A stretch of 64,000 nucleotides of DNA. Source: CBDCIS01 sp965217565 (GTDB lineage: Bacteria > Chloroflexota > Dehalococcoidia > Lucifugimonadales > CATOSD01). Below are positions 8,499 through 16,322 of this stretch, in pieces; positions within the stretch are counted from its first letter, which is position 1, and each line of letters starts with the position of its first letter. Made by a program: the position numbers and the translations under genes. The notes beneath the pieces were generated by a model. The model worked only from the letters and a program-made list of their open reading frames with translations. It did no database searches and had not been told where the DNA came from. The stretch covers positions 248,001-312,000 of the forward strand of contig CBDCIS010000006.1 of the NCBI GenBank assembly GCA_965217565.1, read 5' to 3'.

Positions 8499-8543
8499 GG
8501 TAGTTCTCCTTTCGAGGTGTGAGTTGCGGGCTGCGGCCATTGC

Positions 8544-10565
8544 TCAGCCAACGCGTAAGGCCTGCGAGCGGAGACGATTTACAAGACTGAACCTGCTCGG
8601 TGGATACAGTCTGTGACCGATAAATCTCTCCAAGCTGGACTTATACAGAGCCACGATGCCGCCGTGACTCGCGTCCTGGTCAATGAGTGTTGAGGGAACA
8701 TCCTCCCAATTGAACGCCCGCCGTCCGAAAGCGTCCTGTGGTTCCCAAACGATTAACTTGTCTCCGTCAATAGTCCATCCTTTAGACGCTTCGCCCTCCT
8801 TCTTCACGTAGGCTGAGGGACGCAAGAGATTATCCAGGGCTGCCTTCACCCTGTCGTATCGTTTTTCGGCGTAATCCTGCCAGGTTACCTGTCGACACCA
8901 TATTGGCGGCGTTCCGTCTATGGATTCCGACATTATACCGCTTATGATGCTTGACGAAATCGCCAGCCAGTCATCAGGAAGGTTCTCGCTGTCAATTCGG
9001 TCCATAGCCTCAATCAAGTATCGCCTATAGAGATGTCCGGTCAAGGCGCGACGAATTCTTTGTACGCCGCTCTGTAAGCGCTGCCTTGTTTCCTCATCGT
9101 GAGGCGGCAACGCAGTCGTCGTGTATATCATCATGCTGCGTTTGACTATCTCGTCAGGAAATGACTGAGGTTCCGCATTCATTGAAAGTACGAAGCAAGG
9201 AAACTCTGAAACGCGAGGTTGCAACTCCTCCTTTATCATATCCTTGCCGTACTGGGTGAATGCCCGCCGCCCTATGTCGTCGAAGACTACCGGAAACCGT
9301 TTGCGAGACTCCTGCAATCCACGCATCTGAGCAGTAGTGAAACTCCGTTTATCTACCGTGTTGGCATAACCAAACATCGACGTCATGAGTGTGTCCACCA
9401 GGCTGGTTTTGCCGCAGTTTGACTTGCCAAAGACGATTCCGAATGCGGGAAAGCGAATCACGTCGCTGTCGCGCACCATGGCAAGCGACCGCATGTCGCA
9501 CATGAAAGGAGAGAAGTACAGCCAGGCCACCAAGGTGAAGTAATCGCGCTGAAGCCTCGATACGTCCCCTTCAAATGCGGCGTAGTTCTCGAAGTATTCC
9601 AAGAGCAGTCTCGCATCATTCCTCACCAACTCCGGGTCCCACTCCAGAGAAAACTCATCACCCGACAAAGCTGCCTGCCGGTTAGTTCTGTCAATGTGAA
9701 AATCGCGAGTATCTACTTCCTCGGCGGACTTGACCAGCCGCACGCGCGAAATCTCCCGCTTTACCTGGGGAGTGATATGCTGTTTGCCATTTTTCACATG
9801 GGGCATCACCGCAGACAGGGCCGGCGGGGAAGACGCCATCACTTTTTCTACTCGCTCTATTTGTGCCGAAAACGAAGCTTCAATCTCGCCGCCTGAAGGA
9901 ACGTCAATTATGAGTGAGCCTAATCCATTGTTCAGTACCGGAGTGTCGGTCAATTCTATGCGCGCTTTCTTTATCCTTTCGTCAGGCAAGGGAATCTCGT
10001 CCGACGCCGAATCCCTTATCGTGTCGAACATCCGGCTGTAGTGTTCCCACGCATTCTCGTCGTTGTCGAACATGACCAGCGTCTCAGGCTGATTGCCGGA
10101 AAATGCTCGTTCAGACAGATTGGCGGACCCGACTATTACACGAGTCATTCCGTCAGCATTGGAGAGCAGATAGAGTTTTGCATGGGCGATGCTCTTCCTT
10201 AAGACCCTGAAGTGAGCCTGTCCGGAATGTACCTTCTCAAGAATTCGGACGTGGCGTTCGTCTTTCAGCCCCATAATAGCAGCGCGGATGTCGCCCACTA
10301 CCACATTCTGAAACGCCAGGATACTCCTCATATCTCGCAATATACCTTCAAATCCGAATACACACTCAAACGTGCTAAACGAATAGTCGCCCAACATCCT
10401 AATAATCGCGTCAGCGCTCACCGAATAGGTCAGTGCCCGGAAACTGTCGAATCCCTCGAACACGTCCCATTCGAACTTTTGCTCAGACACGAAGTTCGCC
10501 CTCACCAAGCGGAGTCCTGTGCCGTCGTCGAGCGAAAAAGTGGGTTGAGCTGTTCGATTTAGCAC
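8544..10565 (-). CDS. PLD-type nuclease fused to a P-loop (SF3-helicase-like) ATPase
   Basis: About 673 residues from GTG 10565, chosen because GGAGG lies 9 nt upstream. ATG 10601 is possible but lies inside a mobile repeat, and the frame stays open to 10907 through duplicated mdh and antitoxin debris that is not part of the gene. Residues ~40-190 are a phospholipase-D-like nuclease with one HxK motif (HAKLYLL, 128-134) and GSANLSERAFSGN (146-158); single-HKD proteins usually act as dimers. Residues ~345-480 form an ATPase with Walker A GKSNCGKTS (380-388), Walker B VVFDD (426-430) and a sensor asparagine (LSMNAEP, ~463), an order like superfamily 3 helicases and phage primases. The architecture fits an anti-phage or mobile-element enzyme; the exact family is not recognised. 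Confidence 0.72.
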   Translation of the reverse strand: MLNRTAQPTFSLDDGTGLRLVRANFVSEQKFEWDVFEGFDSFRALTYSVSADAIIRMLGDYSFSTFECVFGFEGILRDMRSILAFQNVVVGDIRAAIMGLKDERHVRILEKVHSGQAHFRVLRKSIAHAKLYLLSNADGMTRVIVGSANLSERAFSGNQPETLVMFDNDENAWEHYSRMFDTIRDSASDEIPLPDERIKKARIELTDTPVLNNGLGSLIIDVPSGGEIEASFSAQIERVEKVMASSPPALSAVMPHVKNGKQHITPQVKREISRVRLVKSAEEVDTRDFHIDRTNRQAALSGDEFSLEWDPELVRNDARLLLEYFENYAAFEGDVSRLQRDYFTLVAWLYFSPFMCDMRSLAMVRDSDVIRFPAFGIVFGKSNCGKTSLVDTLMTSMFGYANTVDKRSFTTAQMRGLQESRKRFPVVFDDIGRRAFTQYGKDMIKEELQPRVSEFPCFVLSMNAEPQSFPDEIVKRSMMIYTTTALPPHDEETRQRLQSGVQRIRRALTGHLYRRYLIEAMDRIDSENLPDDWLAISSSIISGIMSESIDGTPPIWCRQVTWQDYAEKRYDRVKAALDNLLRPSAYVKKEGEASKGWTIDGDKLIVWEPQDAFGRRAFNWEDVPSTLIDQDASHGGIVALYKSSLERFIGHRLYPPSRFSLVNRLRSQALRVG

Positions 10566-10576
10566 TTTGCAAACCC

Positions 10577-10651
10577 TCCGGGTTGCGGAACGGCGAGCCA
10601 TTGTGTGGATTCCGGCTTTCGCGGGAATAACGGAAGCCTTTAGATAGTCAT
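10577..10651 (-). repeat. Truncated MITE/REP-type repeat (TGACTATCTC family)
   Basis: Read on the minus strand, the segment runs from TGACTATCTAAAGGC through TTCCCGCGAAAGCCGGAA to AATGGCTCGCCGTTCCGCAA. It is homologous to 22663-22740 and 24097-24151. It covers ATG 10601 of the PLD-ATPase reading frame and ends ~12 bp before the better GTG start, so it has supplied or replaced the gene's 5' flank. Confidence 0.6.
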
Positions 10652-10684
10652 CTGGCGCAATTCTCTTTGGCGGCTCACCTCCAC

Positions 10685-10828
10685 TCCCTACCCGGCCGCC
10701 GCCATCACGTCGATTAGCTCTTGTACCGCGGCGGCGGAGCTCTGGAGGCGCGGACTCCTCCGGCGTCAGGTCGAACCGGATTGTCGCTTCGACGCCGCCC
10801 GCGCCCGGCTTGACGGGCACGCCCAACG
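10685..10828 (-). repeat. Duplicate of the mdh 3' end
   Basis: About 144 bp match the last ~47 codons and stop of mdh (11425-11569) at roughly 90% identity by eye, including the CTACCCGGCCGC end. A 1-base indel breaks the frame after the DLTPEES segment. Outside these limits the two loci are unrelated. It therefore forms a direct repeat bracketing higA and the higB fragment. Confidence 0.75.
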
Positions 10829-10913
10829 CACGGGTGATTCGTGTGACGGTGGCAGAACTGGAATTGCCCTTGTTGGACAAGGCTTTGTAGTGTCCTTCGT
10901 GTGCCACTTCCGC
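10826..10913 (-). pseudogene. Fragment of an HI1420-family addiction-module antidote
   Basis: The minus strand reads AHEGHYKALSNKGNSSSATV then TRITRALGV, matching the helix-turn-helix and C-terminal region of antidote proteins of the HI1420/HigA2-like family (pattern LYKALSxxGNPxxATVxxxxRALG). A stop lies just upstream in frame, and downstream it runs into the duplicated mdh tail. Only ~30 residues remain. Confidence 0.55.
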
Positions 10914-10925
10914 TCAGTCGTCGTC

Positions 10926-11231
10926 TCAAGCGGGCTGATAGCGCTCGACTCTGATCTCGGCTGCCCTAGCGCGCATCCGCGAAGCGTCATGCCATGCCTG
11001 CATCCTCAGCAGCATGTCCATGCTCACGTCGAAAGCCTTCTCGATCCGCAGCGCCATTTCCGGGGATAGCGCTGCGTTGCCGTTCAGTAGATTCGAAAGC
11101 GTGGCACGCCGGACACCCAGAATGTCAGCGGCCTTCGTCACGTTCAGGTCCAGCCCTTCGATGATCTCCGCCCGTATGAAGTCTCCCGGATGCGAGGGGG
11201 TCATTTTCACTTCGATGCCACTGGCAGCCAT
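10926..11231 (-). CDS. higA: HigA-family antitoxin
   Basis: 101 residues from ATG 11231, with an alternative ATG at codon 10. HPGDFIRAEIIEGLDLNVTK is the hallmark HigA N-terminus, followed by an HTH_3/XRE DNA-binding domain (AADILGVRRATLSNLLNG) and the dimerisation helix (ALSPEMALRIEKAFDVS). HigA neutralises the HigB mRNA interferase and represses its own operon. Its start overlaps the stop of the upstream higB remnant by one base (TGATG), the normal higBA order. With HigB truncated, it may be a free-standing antitoxin or repressor. Confidence 0.88.
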   Translation of the reverse strand: MAASGIEVKMTPSHPGDFIRAEIIEGLDLNVTKAADILGVRRATLSNLLNGNAALSPEMALRIEKAFDVSMDMLLRMQAWHDASRMRARAAEIRVERYQPA

Positions 11232-11425
11232 CAGTGGTAGTCCTCCAGATTCAATCGGTCGATGCGGCCGTCCCGTTCCTCGAATGTTACCCGCCAGTTG
11301 CCCGATACTGAAACGCTCCAAAGGCCTTGCCGGTCGCCGGAGAGCCGATGAACGCGCCAGCCAGAGGGCGCGTTGGCTATGAAGTCATTCATGTCATCGG
11401 CCAGGATCAGCACTGTCAGAATTCT
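11231..11425 (-). pseudogene. higB: HigB toxin, 5'-truncated (C-terminal ~60 residues)
   Basis: The frame upstream of higA encodes LSGDRQGLWSVSVSGNWRVT then FEERDGR and NLEDYH, the conserved C-terminal half of RelE-superfamily HigB toxins, including the WSVSVSGNWR strand. The N-terminal ~30-35 residues are missing: immediately upstream, from 11428, the sequence is the mdh stop codon. A GTG at 11413 could start a short peptide, but the RelE fold would be incomplete. I infer that the toxin was inactivated when the mdh 3' end came to lie here. Confidence 0.75.
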
Positions 11426-11427
11426 TC

Positions 11428-12360
11428 CTACCCGGCCGCGGCCATCACGTCGATCAGCTCTTGCACCGCGGCGGCGGAGCTCTGGAGGGCGTTGGATTCC
11501 TCCGGCGTCAGGTCGAACTGGATTATCTCTTCGACGCCGCTCGCGCCCAGCTTGACGGGCACGCCCACGTAGATGCCGCTTATGCCGTACTCGCCTTCCA
11601 GGTAGGCGGTGCACGGGAGTATCTGCTTCTTGTCGAGCAGGATGGACTCCACCATCTGGGCGATGGCGGCTGAGGGCGCGTAGTAGGCGCTGCCGCTCTT
11701 GAGCAGGTTGACTATCTCCGCGCCGCCGTCCTGCGTGCGCTTGACTATCTCATCGACGCGCTGGCTGGAAAGGAGCCTGCCGATTGGAGTGCCGCCCACG
11801 GTGGTGCTGGCGGCGACGGGCACCATGGTGTCGCCGTGCCCGCCGAGCACGAACGCGGAGACGGCCTCGACCGAGACGCCCAGCTCCTGCGCGATGAAGG
11901 TCCGGAAGCGCGCCGTGTCCAGGATGCCCGCCATGCCGAAGACGCGCTGCTTCGGAAAGCTGCTGACCTGGTAAGCGCGCTGCACCATGGCGTCGAGCGG
12001 ATTGGTGACGACGAGCAGCATAGCGTTGGGGGAGCGCTTGACGACCTCTTCGACGACGCTGGTGATGATCCTCATATTGGTGAGCAGCAGGTCGTCGCGG
12101 CTCATGCCGGGTCTGCGCGCCACGCCGGAGGTGATGACGACGATGTCGGAGTCTGCGGTGCCGGCGTAGTCGTTGGTCCCGACGATGGAGGCGTCGGAGC
12201 GGAGGATAGGCCCGGCCTCCAGCATGTCCAGCGCCTTGCCCTGCGGCAGGCCCTCCACGATGTCCACGAGCACAATGTCGGCGTAACCCCTGTCGAATAT
12301 CCGCTGGGCCGCGGTGGCCCCAACGTTGCCCCCGCCTACGATGGTCACCTTGCTTCGCAT
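11428..12360 (-). CDS. mdh: Malate dehydrogenase (LDH-like type)
   Basis: 310 residues. The NAD-binding motif is TIVGGGNVGATAAQRI. The catalytic and substrate loop shows ARRPGMSRDDLLLTN with two arginines expected for dicarboxylate binding, and the proton-relay histidine is in LGGHGDTMVPV. The enzyme interconverts malate and oxaloacetate in the TCA cycle. It is the last gene of a minus-strand cluster with isocitrate dehydrogenase and carboxylase subunits. The C-terminal ~47 codons are duplicated ~740 bp downstream. Leader spacing to the PHA-system gene is 69 nt. Confidence 0.93.
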   Translation of the reverse strand: MRSKVTIVGGGNVGATAAQRIFDRGYADIVLVDIVEGLPQGKALDMLEAGPILRSDASIVGTNDYAGTADSDIVVITSGVARRPGMSRDDLLLTNMRIITSVVEEVVKRSPNAMLLVVTNPLDAMVQRAYQVSSFPKQRVFGMAGILDTARFRTFIAQELGVSVEAVSAFVLGGHGDTMVPVAASTTVGGTPIGRLLSSQRVDEIVKRTQDGGAEIVNLLKSGSAYYAPSAAIAQMVESILLDKKQILPCTAYLEGEYGISGIYVGVPVKLGASGVEEIIQFDLTPEESNALQSSAAAVQELIDVMAAAG

Positions 12361-12429
12361 TAGTCCACTCCCACGCTTGATTAGATTGATTCGCCGTGTC
12401 TTGCGTCGATTGGGCCAACCCGTGCCGGC

Positions 12430-12726
12430 CTACTCCTCGAGGAACTCGTCGAGCCCCTCTTCGAGCTTCTCCTCCACCAGCCCTTGGAACGCGCGGAGCA
12501 TCAGGGGGATGTCGAGATCGATGAGGTAGTCGGTATCGGTCACGCCCACCTTGCCCTTGAAGTCAAAGCCGCGGGCGTGAAAGGAGAACTCCATGACGTC
12601 GTCTTTCCAACTGTGGTTGACGTTCGTAACGGTGTCGTCGAAGCCGGTCAGCAGTTCGGAGAAGCCGCCGTCAATCTTGCTGACGGCGGCCTCCCTGGTC
12701 ATGTTGTGGGCCTTGGTTACTTTCAT
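12430..12726 (-). CDS. Polyhydroxyalkanoic acid system family protein (PHA_gran_rgn-like)
   Basis: 98 residues from ATG 12726. The sequence pattern (KVTKAHNMTREAAVSKI, then HSWKDDVMEFSFHARGFDFK, then IDLDIPLMLRAFQGLVEEKL) fits the PHA_gran_rgn family, small proteins first noted near polyhydroxyalkanoate genes. They are thought to be fold relatives of START/SRPBCC-like domains. The C-terminus is very acidic. It sits between icd and mdh in the same orientation; no PHA synthase is in the window, so a granule role is not supported here. Confidence 0.72.
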   Translation of the reverse strand: MKVTKAHNMTREAAVSKIDGGFSELLTGFDDTVTNVNHSWKDDVMEFSFHARGFDFKGKVGVTDTDYLIDLDIPLMLRAFQGLVEEKLEEGLDEFLEE

Positions 12727-12727
12727 T

Positions 12728-12776
12728 GCGCGATGCTCACCCACCCCCTAACCCCCTCTCGTCAAGGGAGGGGGAA
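12728..12776. repeat. Palindromic intergenic repeat
   Basis: CTCACCCACCCCCTAACCCC followed by CTCTCGTCAAGGGAGGGGGA is a GC-rich hairpin of the same family as at 7153-7194. It lies in the 101-bp icd-PHA gap. Confidence 0.5.
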
Positions 12777-12827
12777 TGACTTCATACCGCCGGAGGGAAT
12801 GACTTTGTGCTGCTGGGGGATGACTTT

Positions 12828-14036
12828 CTACCCCTGGGCGTCCACGAATTCCTGCCAGCGGGACTCTACGTTGGGGTCCTCGACGGTTGACATGATGTAC
12901 TCGCCGTACTCTCGGCTGGTTGCGCCGGTGCTGCGCCCGGTGGTGATAATCTTGCGCTCGTACTGGCCGCATATGTCGAGGGCCTTGTGGAGCCTGCCGC
13001 CGAGGTCTTCGAATCCGATGTGCTCGAGCATCATTGCCCCCGCTCTCAGCAGCGAGCTGGGGTCGGCGTACTGCGCCCTGCCCTCCTGCACCATGCGGGG
13101 TGCGCTACCGTGAATCGCCTCGAACATGCTGTACTGCTTGCCCACGTTCGCGCTGCCCGCCGTGCCTACGCCGCCCTGGATCTGGGCCGCCTCGTCGGTG
13201 AGTATGTCGCCGTAGAGGTTCGGCAGGGCCAACACCTGGAAGTCCTTCTGGCGGGCCTCATTTATGAGGGCGGCGGTCATGATGTCGATGTACCAGCCGT
13301 CCCACTCGATGTCGGGGTAGCGTTCCGCCACCTGCCGCGCCATGTCGAGGAACTTGCCGTCGGTGGTCTTGACGATGTTGGCCTTTGTGACTATGGTTAC
13401 CCTGCTCTTGCCGGTGCGCTGTGCGTGGGCGAAGGCGGCGTCGATAATTCGCTCGGAGCCCTGGCTGGTGATTACCCTGAAGTCTATCGCGAGGTCGGAC
13501 GTAACGTTGATGCCCTGGCTGCCGACGGCGTACATGTCCTCGGTGTTCTCCCGGAAGAACGTCCAGTCCACGCCCTCGCTGGGGATGCGCACGGGGCGCA
13601 CGTTGGCGAACAGGTCGAGCTCCTTGCGCATGGAAACGTTCGCGCTCTCGATGTTGGGCCAGCCGTCGCCCTGCTCAGGCGTGTGCGTGGGACCCTTCAG
13701 CGTTACGTGGCACTGCTTGATTTCCGCCAGAACGTCGTCCGGGATGGACTTCATCTGGGCGGCCCTGTTTTCGATGGTCAGCCCGTCGATGACCCGGAAC
13801 TGCACCTTGCCGGACTCGACCTGCTCTCGGAGCAGATACTCCAGGACAGCCTGCGTCTCCGCGCTGATTGACGGGCCGATGCCATCGCCGCCCAACATGC
13901 CGATTAGGATGGGGCTGACCGAGGTGTAGTCCACCCAGTCGCCCTCCTGCTTGAGACGCTCTACTCTCTCCAGTTGCTGTTCGAGAACTGTGCCGAAGTG
14001 GTCTTTGGCGGCCTGAATCGCCTGTGTGTTTACCAA
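12828..14036 (-). CDS. icd: Isocitrate/isopropylmalate-family dehydrogenase (probable isocitrate dehydrogenase)
   Basis: 402 residues from TTG 14036, preceded by AAAGGAG with 6-nt spacing. Family motifs are IGMLGGDGIGPSIS, KGPTHTPEQGDGWPNIESAN with the phosphate-loop region, RPVRIPSEGVDWTFFRENTE, and the metal-binding NLYGDILTDEAAQIQGG. The VNTQAIQAAKDHFGTVLEQQ N-terminal extension and the length fit isocitrate dehydrogenases of Chloroflexota rather than LeuB. It catalyses oxidative decarboxylation to 2-oxoglutarate. Cofactor specificity is not clear from the residues. Gene order next to mdh supports a TCA role. Confidence 0.83.
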   Translation of the reverse strand: MVNTQAIQAAKDHFGTVLEQQLERVERLKQEGDWVDYTSVSPILIGMLGGDGIGPSISAETQAVLEYLLREQVESGKVQFRVIDGLTIENRAAQMKSIPDDVLAEIKQCHVTLKGPTHTPEQGDGWPNIESANVSMRKELDLFANVRPVRIPSEGVDWTFFRENTEDMYAVGSQGINVTSDLAIDFRVITSQGSERIIDAAFAHAQRTGKSRVTIVTKANIVKTTDGKFLDMARQVAERYPDIEWDGWYIDIMTAALINEARQKDFQVLALPNLYGDILTDEAAQIQGGVGTAGSANVGKQYSMFEAIHGSAPRMVQEGRAQYADPSSLLRAGAMMLEHIGFEDLGGRLHKALDICGQYERKIITTGRSTGATSREYGEYIMSTVEDPNVESRWQEFVDAQG

Positions 14037-14152
14037 TTGGGTCTCCTTTCTGGTTTGGCTTTCTTGTTTGCGACACTCCTCGCGGTGCGCCACACCTCGC
14101 CCCATTCACCCCAATCCTAACCTTCTCCTGTCAAGGGGGAAGGAACTAATCG

Positions 14153-16039
14153 CTACGGCGCGATTATAGCCAAGATGTCGTCTTTGGCAACCGTTACGCC
14201 TATCTCGAAGGGAAGCGATTTGACTGCGCCGCTGATGGGTGAGGGAAGCGTGTTCTCCATCTTCATCGCTTCAAGCACCAGCACAGGGTCGCCCGCGTTC
14301 ACGCTCTGGCCCGCTTCCACGATGTACCTCAGAATTATACCGGGCATGGGCGCTCTTATGGTCGCTTCGCCGGTTTCTGGGGCCTGGGCCGCCGGCGCAG
14401 CAGGCGCGGGCGTTGGTGGTGGGGGAGACGCCGGCCGGGGCGCCAAGGCCGGGGCGGCGGGTCGCTCCGGCTGGACCGGGTCCACCTCTACCTGATAGAC
14501 TTCGCCCTGGACGTAAACGTTGAAGGCGCGCGCCCTTGCGCTCTTGGGCGGCGCGTCCTCCGCCTTCTTCACGGCGGGGCGCGCTTTCATGGCTGCATCC
14601 TGGGTAACCTGTTCCAGCGTCTTGGGCTTCATCTCCTCGGGCACGGGGTCGAGGCCGTGCTTCATTCGGAGGAACCTCATGCCGGTCTGGGGAAAGAGCA
14701 CGTAGGTCAGCACGTCCTCTATGTCGTCGGAGATGGCTTTGACGGCGTCGGCGGCCTGCGCCATCTCCGGGGCCAGAAGGTCGGCGGGTTTGCCAACGAA
14801 CCGCTCGCTGCCACGCGCGTAGTCCTCGAGCGCCATCTGCCGCACGTCCGGGTCGAGCGGGGCCGGCGGGCGGCCGTACATGCCATAGGCGTACTCCCTC
14901 ACCTCGTCTGATACCATTTTGTAGCGGCCAAAGAGCACGTTGCTGACTGACTGCGAGCCTATCATCTGGCTCATCGGCGTGACGAGCGGCGGGTTACCCA
15001 GCTCGCGCCGCGTCCTGGGTATCTCGGCCAGCACCTCATCGAGGCGATTCAGGACGCCGGCCTCGTTCAACTGCGAGATGAGATTGCTCGCCATGCCGCC
15101 GGGAATCTGGTGATCGAGAACCCTGGCGTCTATCACCGCGGCGCGCGGATGCTGCATCAGATGCCTGTACTTGGGCAGAACAGATTCCAGGTAGTCGCCC
15201 ATTTGCAGTATCTTGGCGAGGTCGAGTCCGCACTCCCTGTCCGTGCCGCGCAACGCCACCTCCAGCGGCTCGACCGCGGGCTGAGCGGTACGCAGGGCCA
15301 GAGGCGCGAGGCAGGTGTCAACAACGTCTATTCCCGCCTCTATTGCCTTCAGGAGGGTCATCGAGGCCATGCCGCTGGTGTAGTGGGTGTGCAACTGGAG
15401 CGGCACGTTCAGGATAGCCTTTAGCGCGGCGACCAGTTCATAGGCGTCGTAGGGGGCCATCAGCCCGCCCATGTCCTTCAGGCAGATGCTGTCCGCGCCC
15501 ATGTCCTGGAAGCGCCGGGCCTTTTCCACGTAGTAGTCGAGGTTGTAGATGGAGCCGCCGAGCCGCCCCTCTTCGGTGAGCGAGTAGCAGATGGCAAGCT
15601 GCAAGTGCTTGCCGTTCGACTTCACGGCCTGCGCCGCCCGCTCGAGATTCCATTCGTCGTTGAGGGCGTCGAACACGCGGAAGATGTCTATGCCCACGTC
15701 CGCGGAACGTCGAATGAAGGCATCCACAACGTCGTTGGCGTAGGCGCGGTAACCCACCAGGCTTTGCCCGCGCAGCAGCATCATCAGGGGCGTGTTGGGC
15801 ATCAGCCGTTTGAAGGCGCGCAGGCGGTCCCAGGGGTCTTCGGCCAGGAACCTGGTGGCGGAGTCGAAGGTGGCCCCTCCCCAGACCTCTATGGAGTGAA
15901 AGCCCAACGCGTCCATGTCCGACGCGATAGGCTCCATGTCGGCGGTGCGCAGCCGCGTCGCCAGCAGGCTCTGGTGCGCGTCTCGAAAGGTGGTGTCGGT
16001 AATCTTAATAGGGTTGGCTGGCACTGTCGTCTGCCTCAC
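14153..16039 (-). CDS. oadA: OadA / pyruvate-carboxylase-B-type carboxyltransferase with biotinyl domain
   Basis: 628 residues. An N-terminal HMGL-like TIM barrel carries ITDTTFRDAHQSLLATR, a catalytic lysine in CLKDMGGLMAPYDA and the metal-binding LQLHTHYTSG. A PYC_OADA helical domain follows. A proline/alanine-rich linker (~525-555) leads to a C-terminal biotinyl domain with VLEAMKMENTL (biotinylated lysine). It carboxylates or decarboxylates pyruvate/oxaloacetate on biotin. It follows the MmdA-like subunit and a small ORF. No Na+-pumping beta subunit or biotin carboxylase is in the window, so it may serve a transcarboxylase or a complex whose other subunits lie elsewhere. Confidence 0.88.
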   Translation of the reverse strand: MRQTTVPANPIKITDTTFRDAHQSLLATRLRTADMEPIASDMDALGFHSIEVWGGATFDSATRFLAEDPWDRLRAFKRLMPNTPLMMLLRGQSLVGYRAYANDVVDAFIRRSADVGIDIFRVFDALNDEWNLERAAQAVKSNGKHLQLAICYSLTEEGRLGGSIYNLDYYVEKARRFQDMGADSICLKDMGGLMAPYDAYELVAALKAILNVPLQLHTHYTSGMASMTLLKAIEAGIDVVDTCLAPLALRTAQPAVEPLEVALRGTDRECGLDLAKILQMGDYLESVLPKYRHLMQHPRAAVIDARVLDHQIPGGMASNLISQLNEAGVLNRLDEVLAEIPRTRRELGNPPLVTPMSQMIGSQSVSNVLFGRYKMVSDEVREYAYGMYGRPPAPLDPDVRQMALEDYARGSERFVGKPADLLAPEMAQAADAVKAISDDIEDVLTYVLFPQTGMRFLRMKHGLDPVPEEMKPKTLEQVTQDAAMKARPAVKKAEDAPPKSARARAFNVYVQGEVYQVEVDPVQPERPAAPALAPRPASPPPPTPAPAAPAAQAPETGEATIRAPMPGIILRYIVEAGQSVNAGDPVLVLEAMKMENTLPSPISGAVKSLPFEIGVTVAKDDILAIIAP

Positions 16040-16118
16040 TTAATCCCCTGGATACGAGGTGGAAGCGCCGGAGCGGAGATACGCACTCGCCAGCGCGGGA
16101 CGCCCGGCACGGCGGCTT

Positions 16119-16322
16119 TCAAAAGCCCTTCCACGAGAGACCTCTCCGCAGGTGCATGTCGAACGTCGGATGCCACGCCGCCAACTTCCAGGCTCGCCCC
16201 TGTGTTGCCTGCGCGGTGGGCATGGATAGGGCTTCCTGGTCGAGGAACGCCTGGACTGCGGCCATGACGGCTGACATAAGCTTGGGGTCGGGCGAGGGCG
16301 GGTCGCCGCTCGGGGCGCTCAA
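16119..16322 (-). CDS. Small carboxylase-associated subunit (epsilon/OadG-like, soluble)
   Basis: 67 residues whose ATG overlaps the carboxyltransferase stop (ATGA, 16319-16322), indicating translational coupling. The pattern MSAVMAAVQAFLDQEA, then RAWKLAAW and a terminal GLSWKGF, resembles the small accessory proteins that sit between carboxyltransferase and biotin genes in acyl-CoA carboxylase clusters. Unlike classical OadG, it has no transmembrane helix. Its role may be to hold the carboxylase complex together. The assignment is by context and a short motif only. Confidence 0.6.
   Translation of the reverse strand: MSAPSGDPPSPDPKLMSAVMAAVQAFLDQEALSMPTAQATQGRAWKLAAWHPTFDMHLRRGLSWKGF

Noticed and set aside
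10566..10907. Upstream extension of the PLD-ATPase open frame to 787 codons
   Set aside because: The added 114 codons are a mobile repeat, a duplicated mdh tail and an antitoxin fragment read in chance frames.
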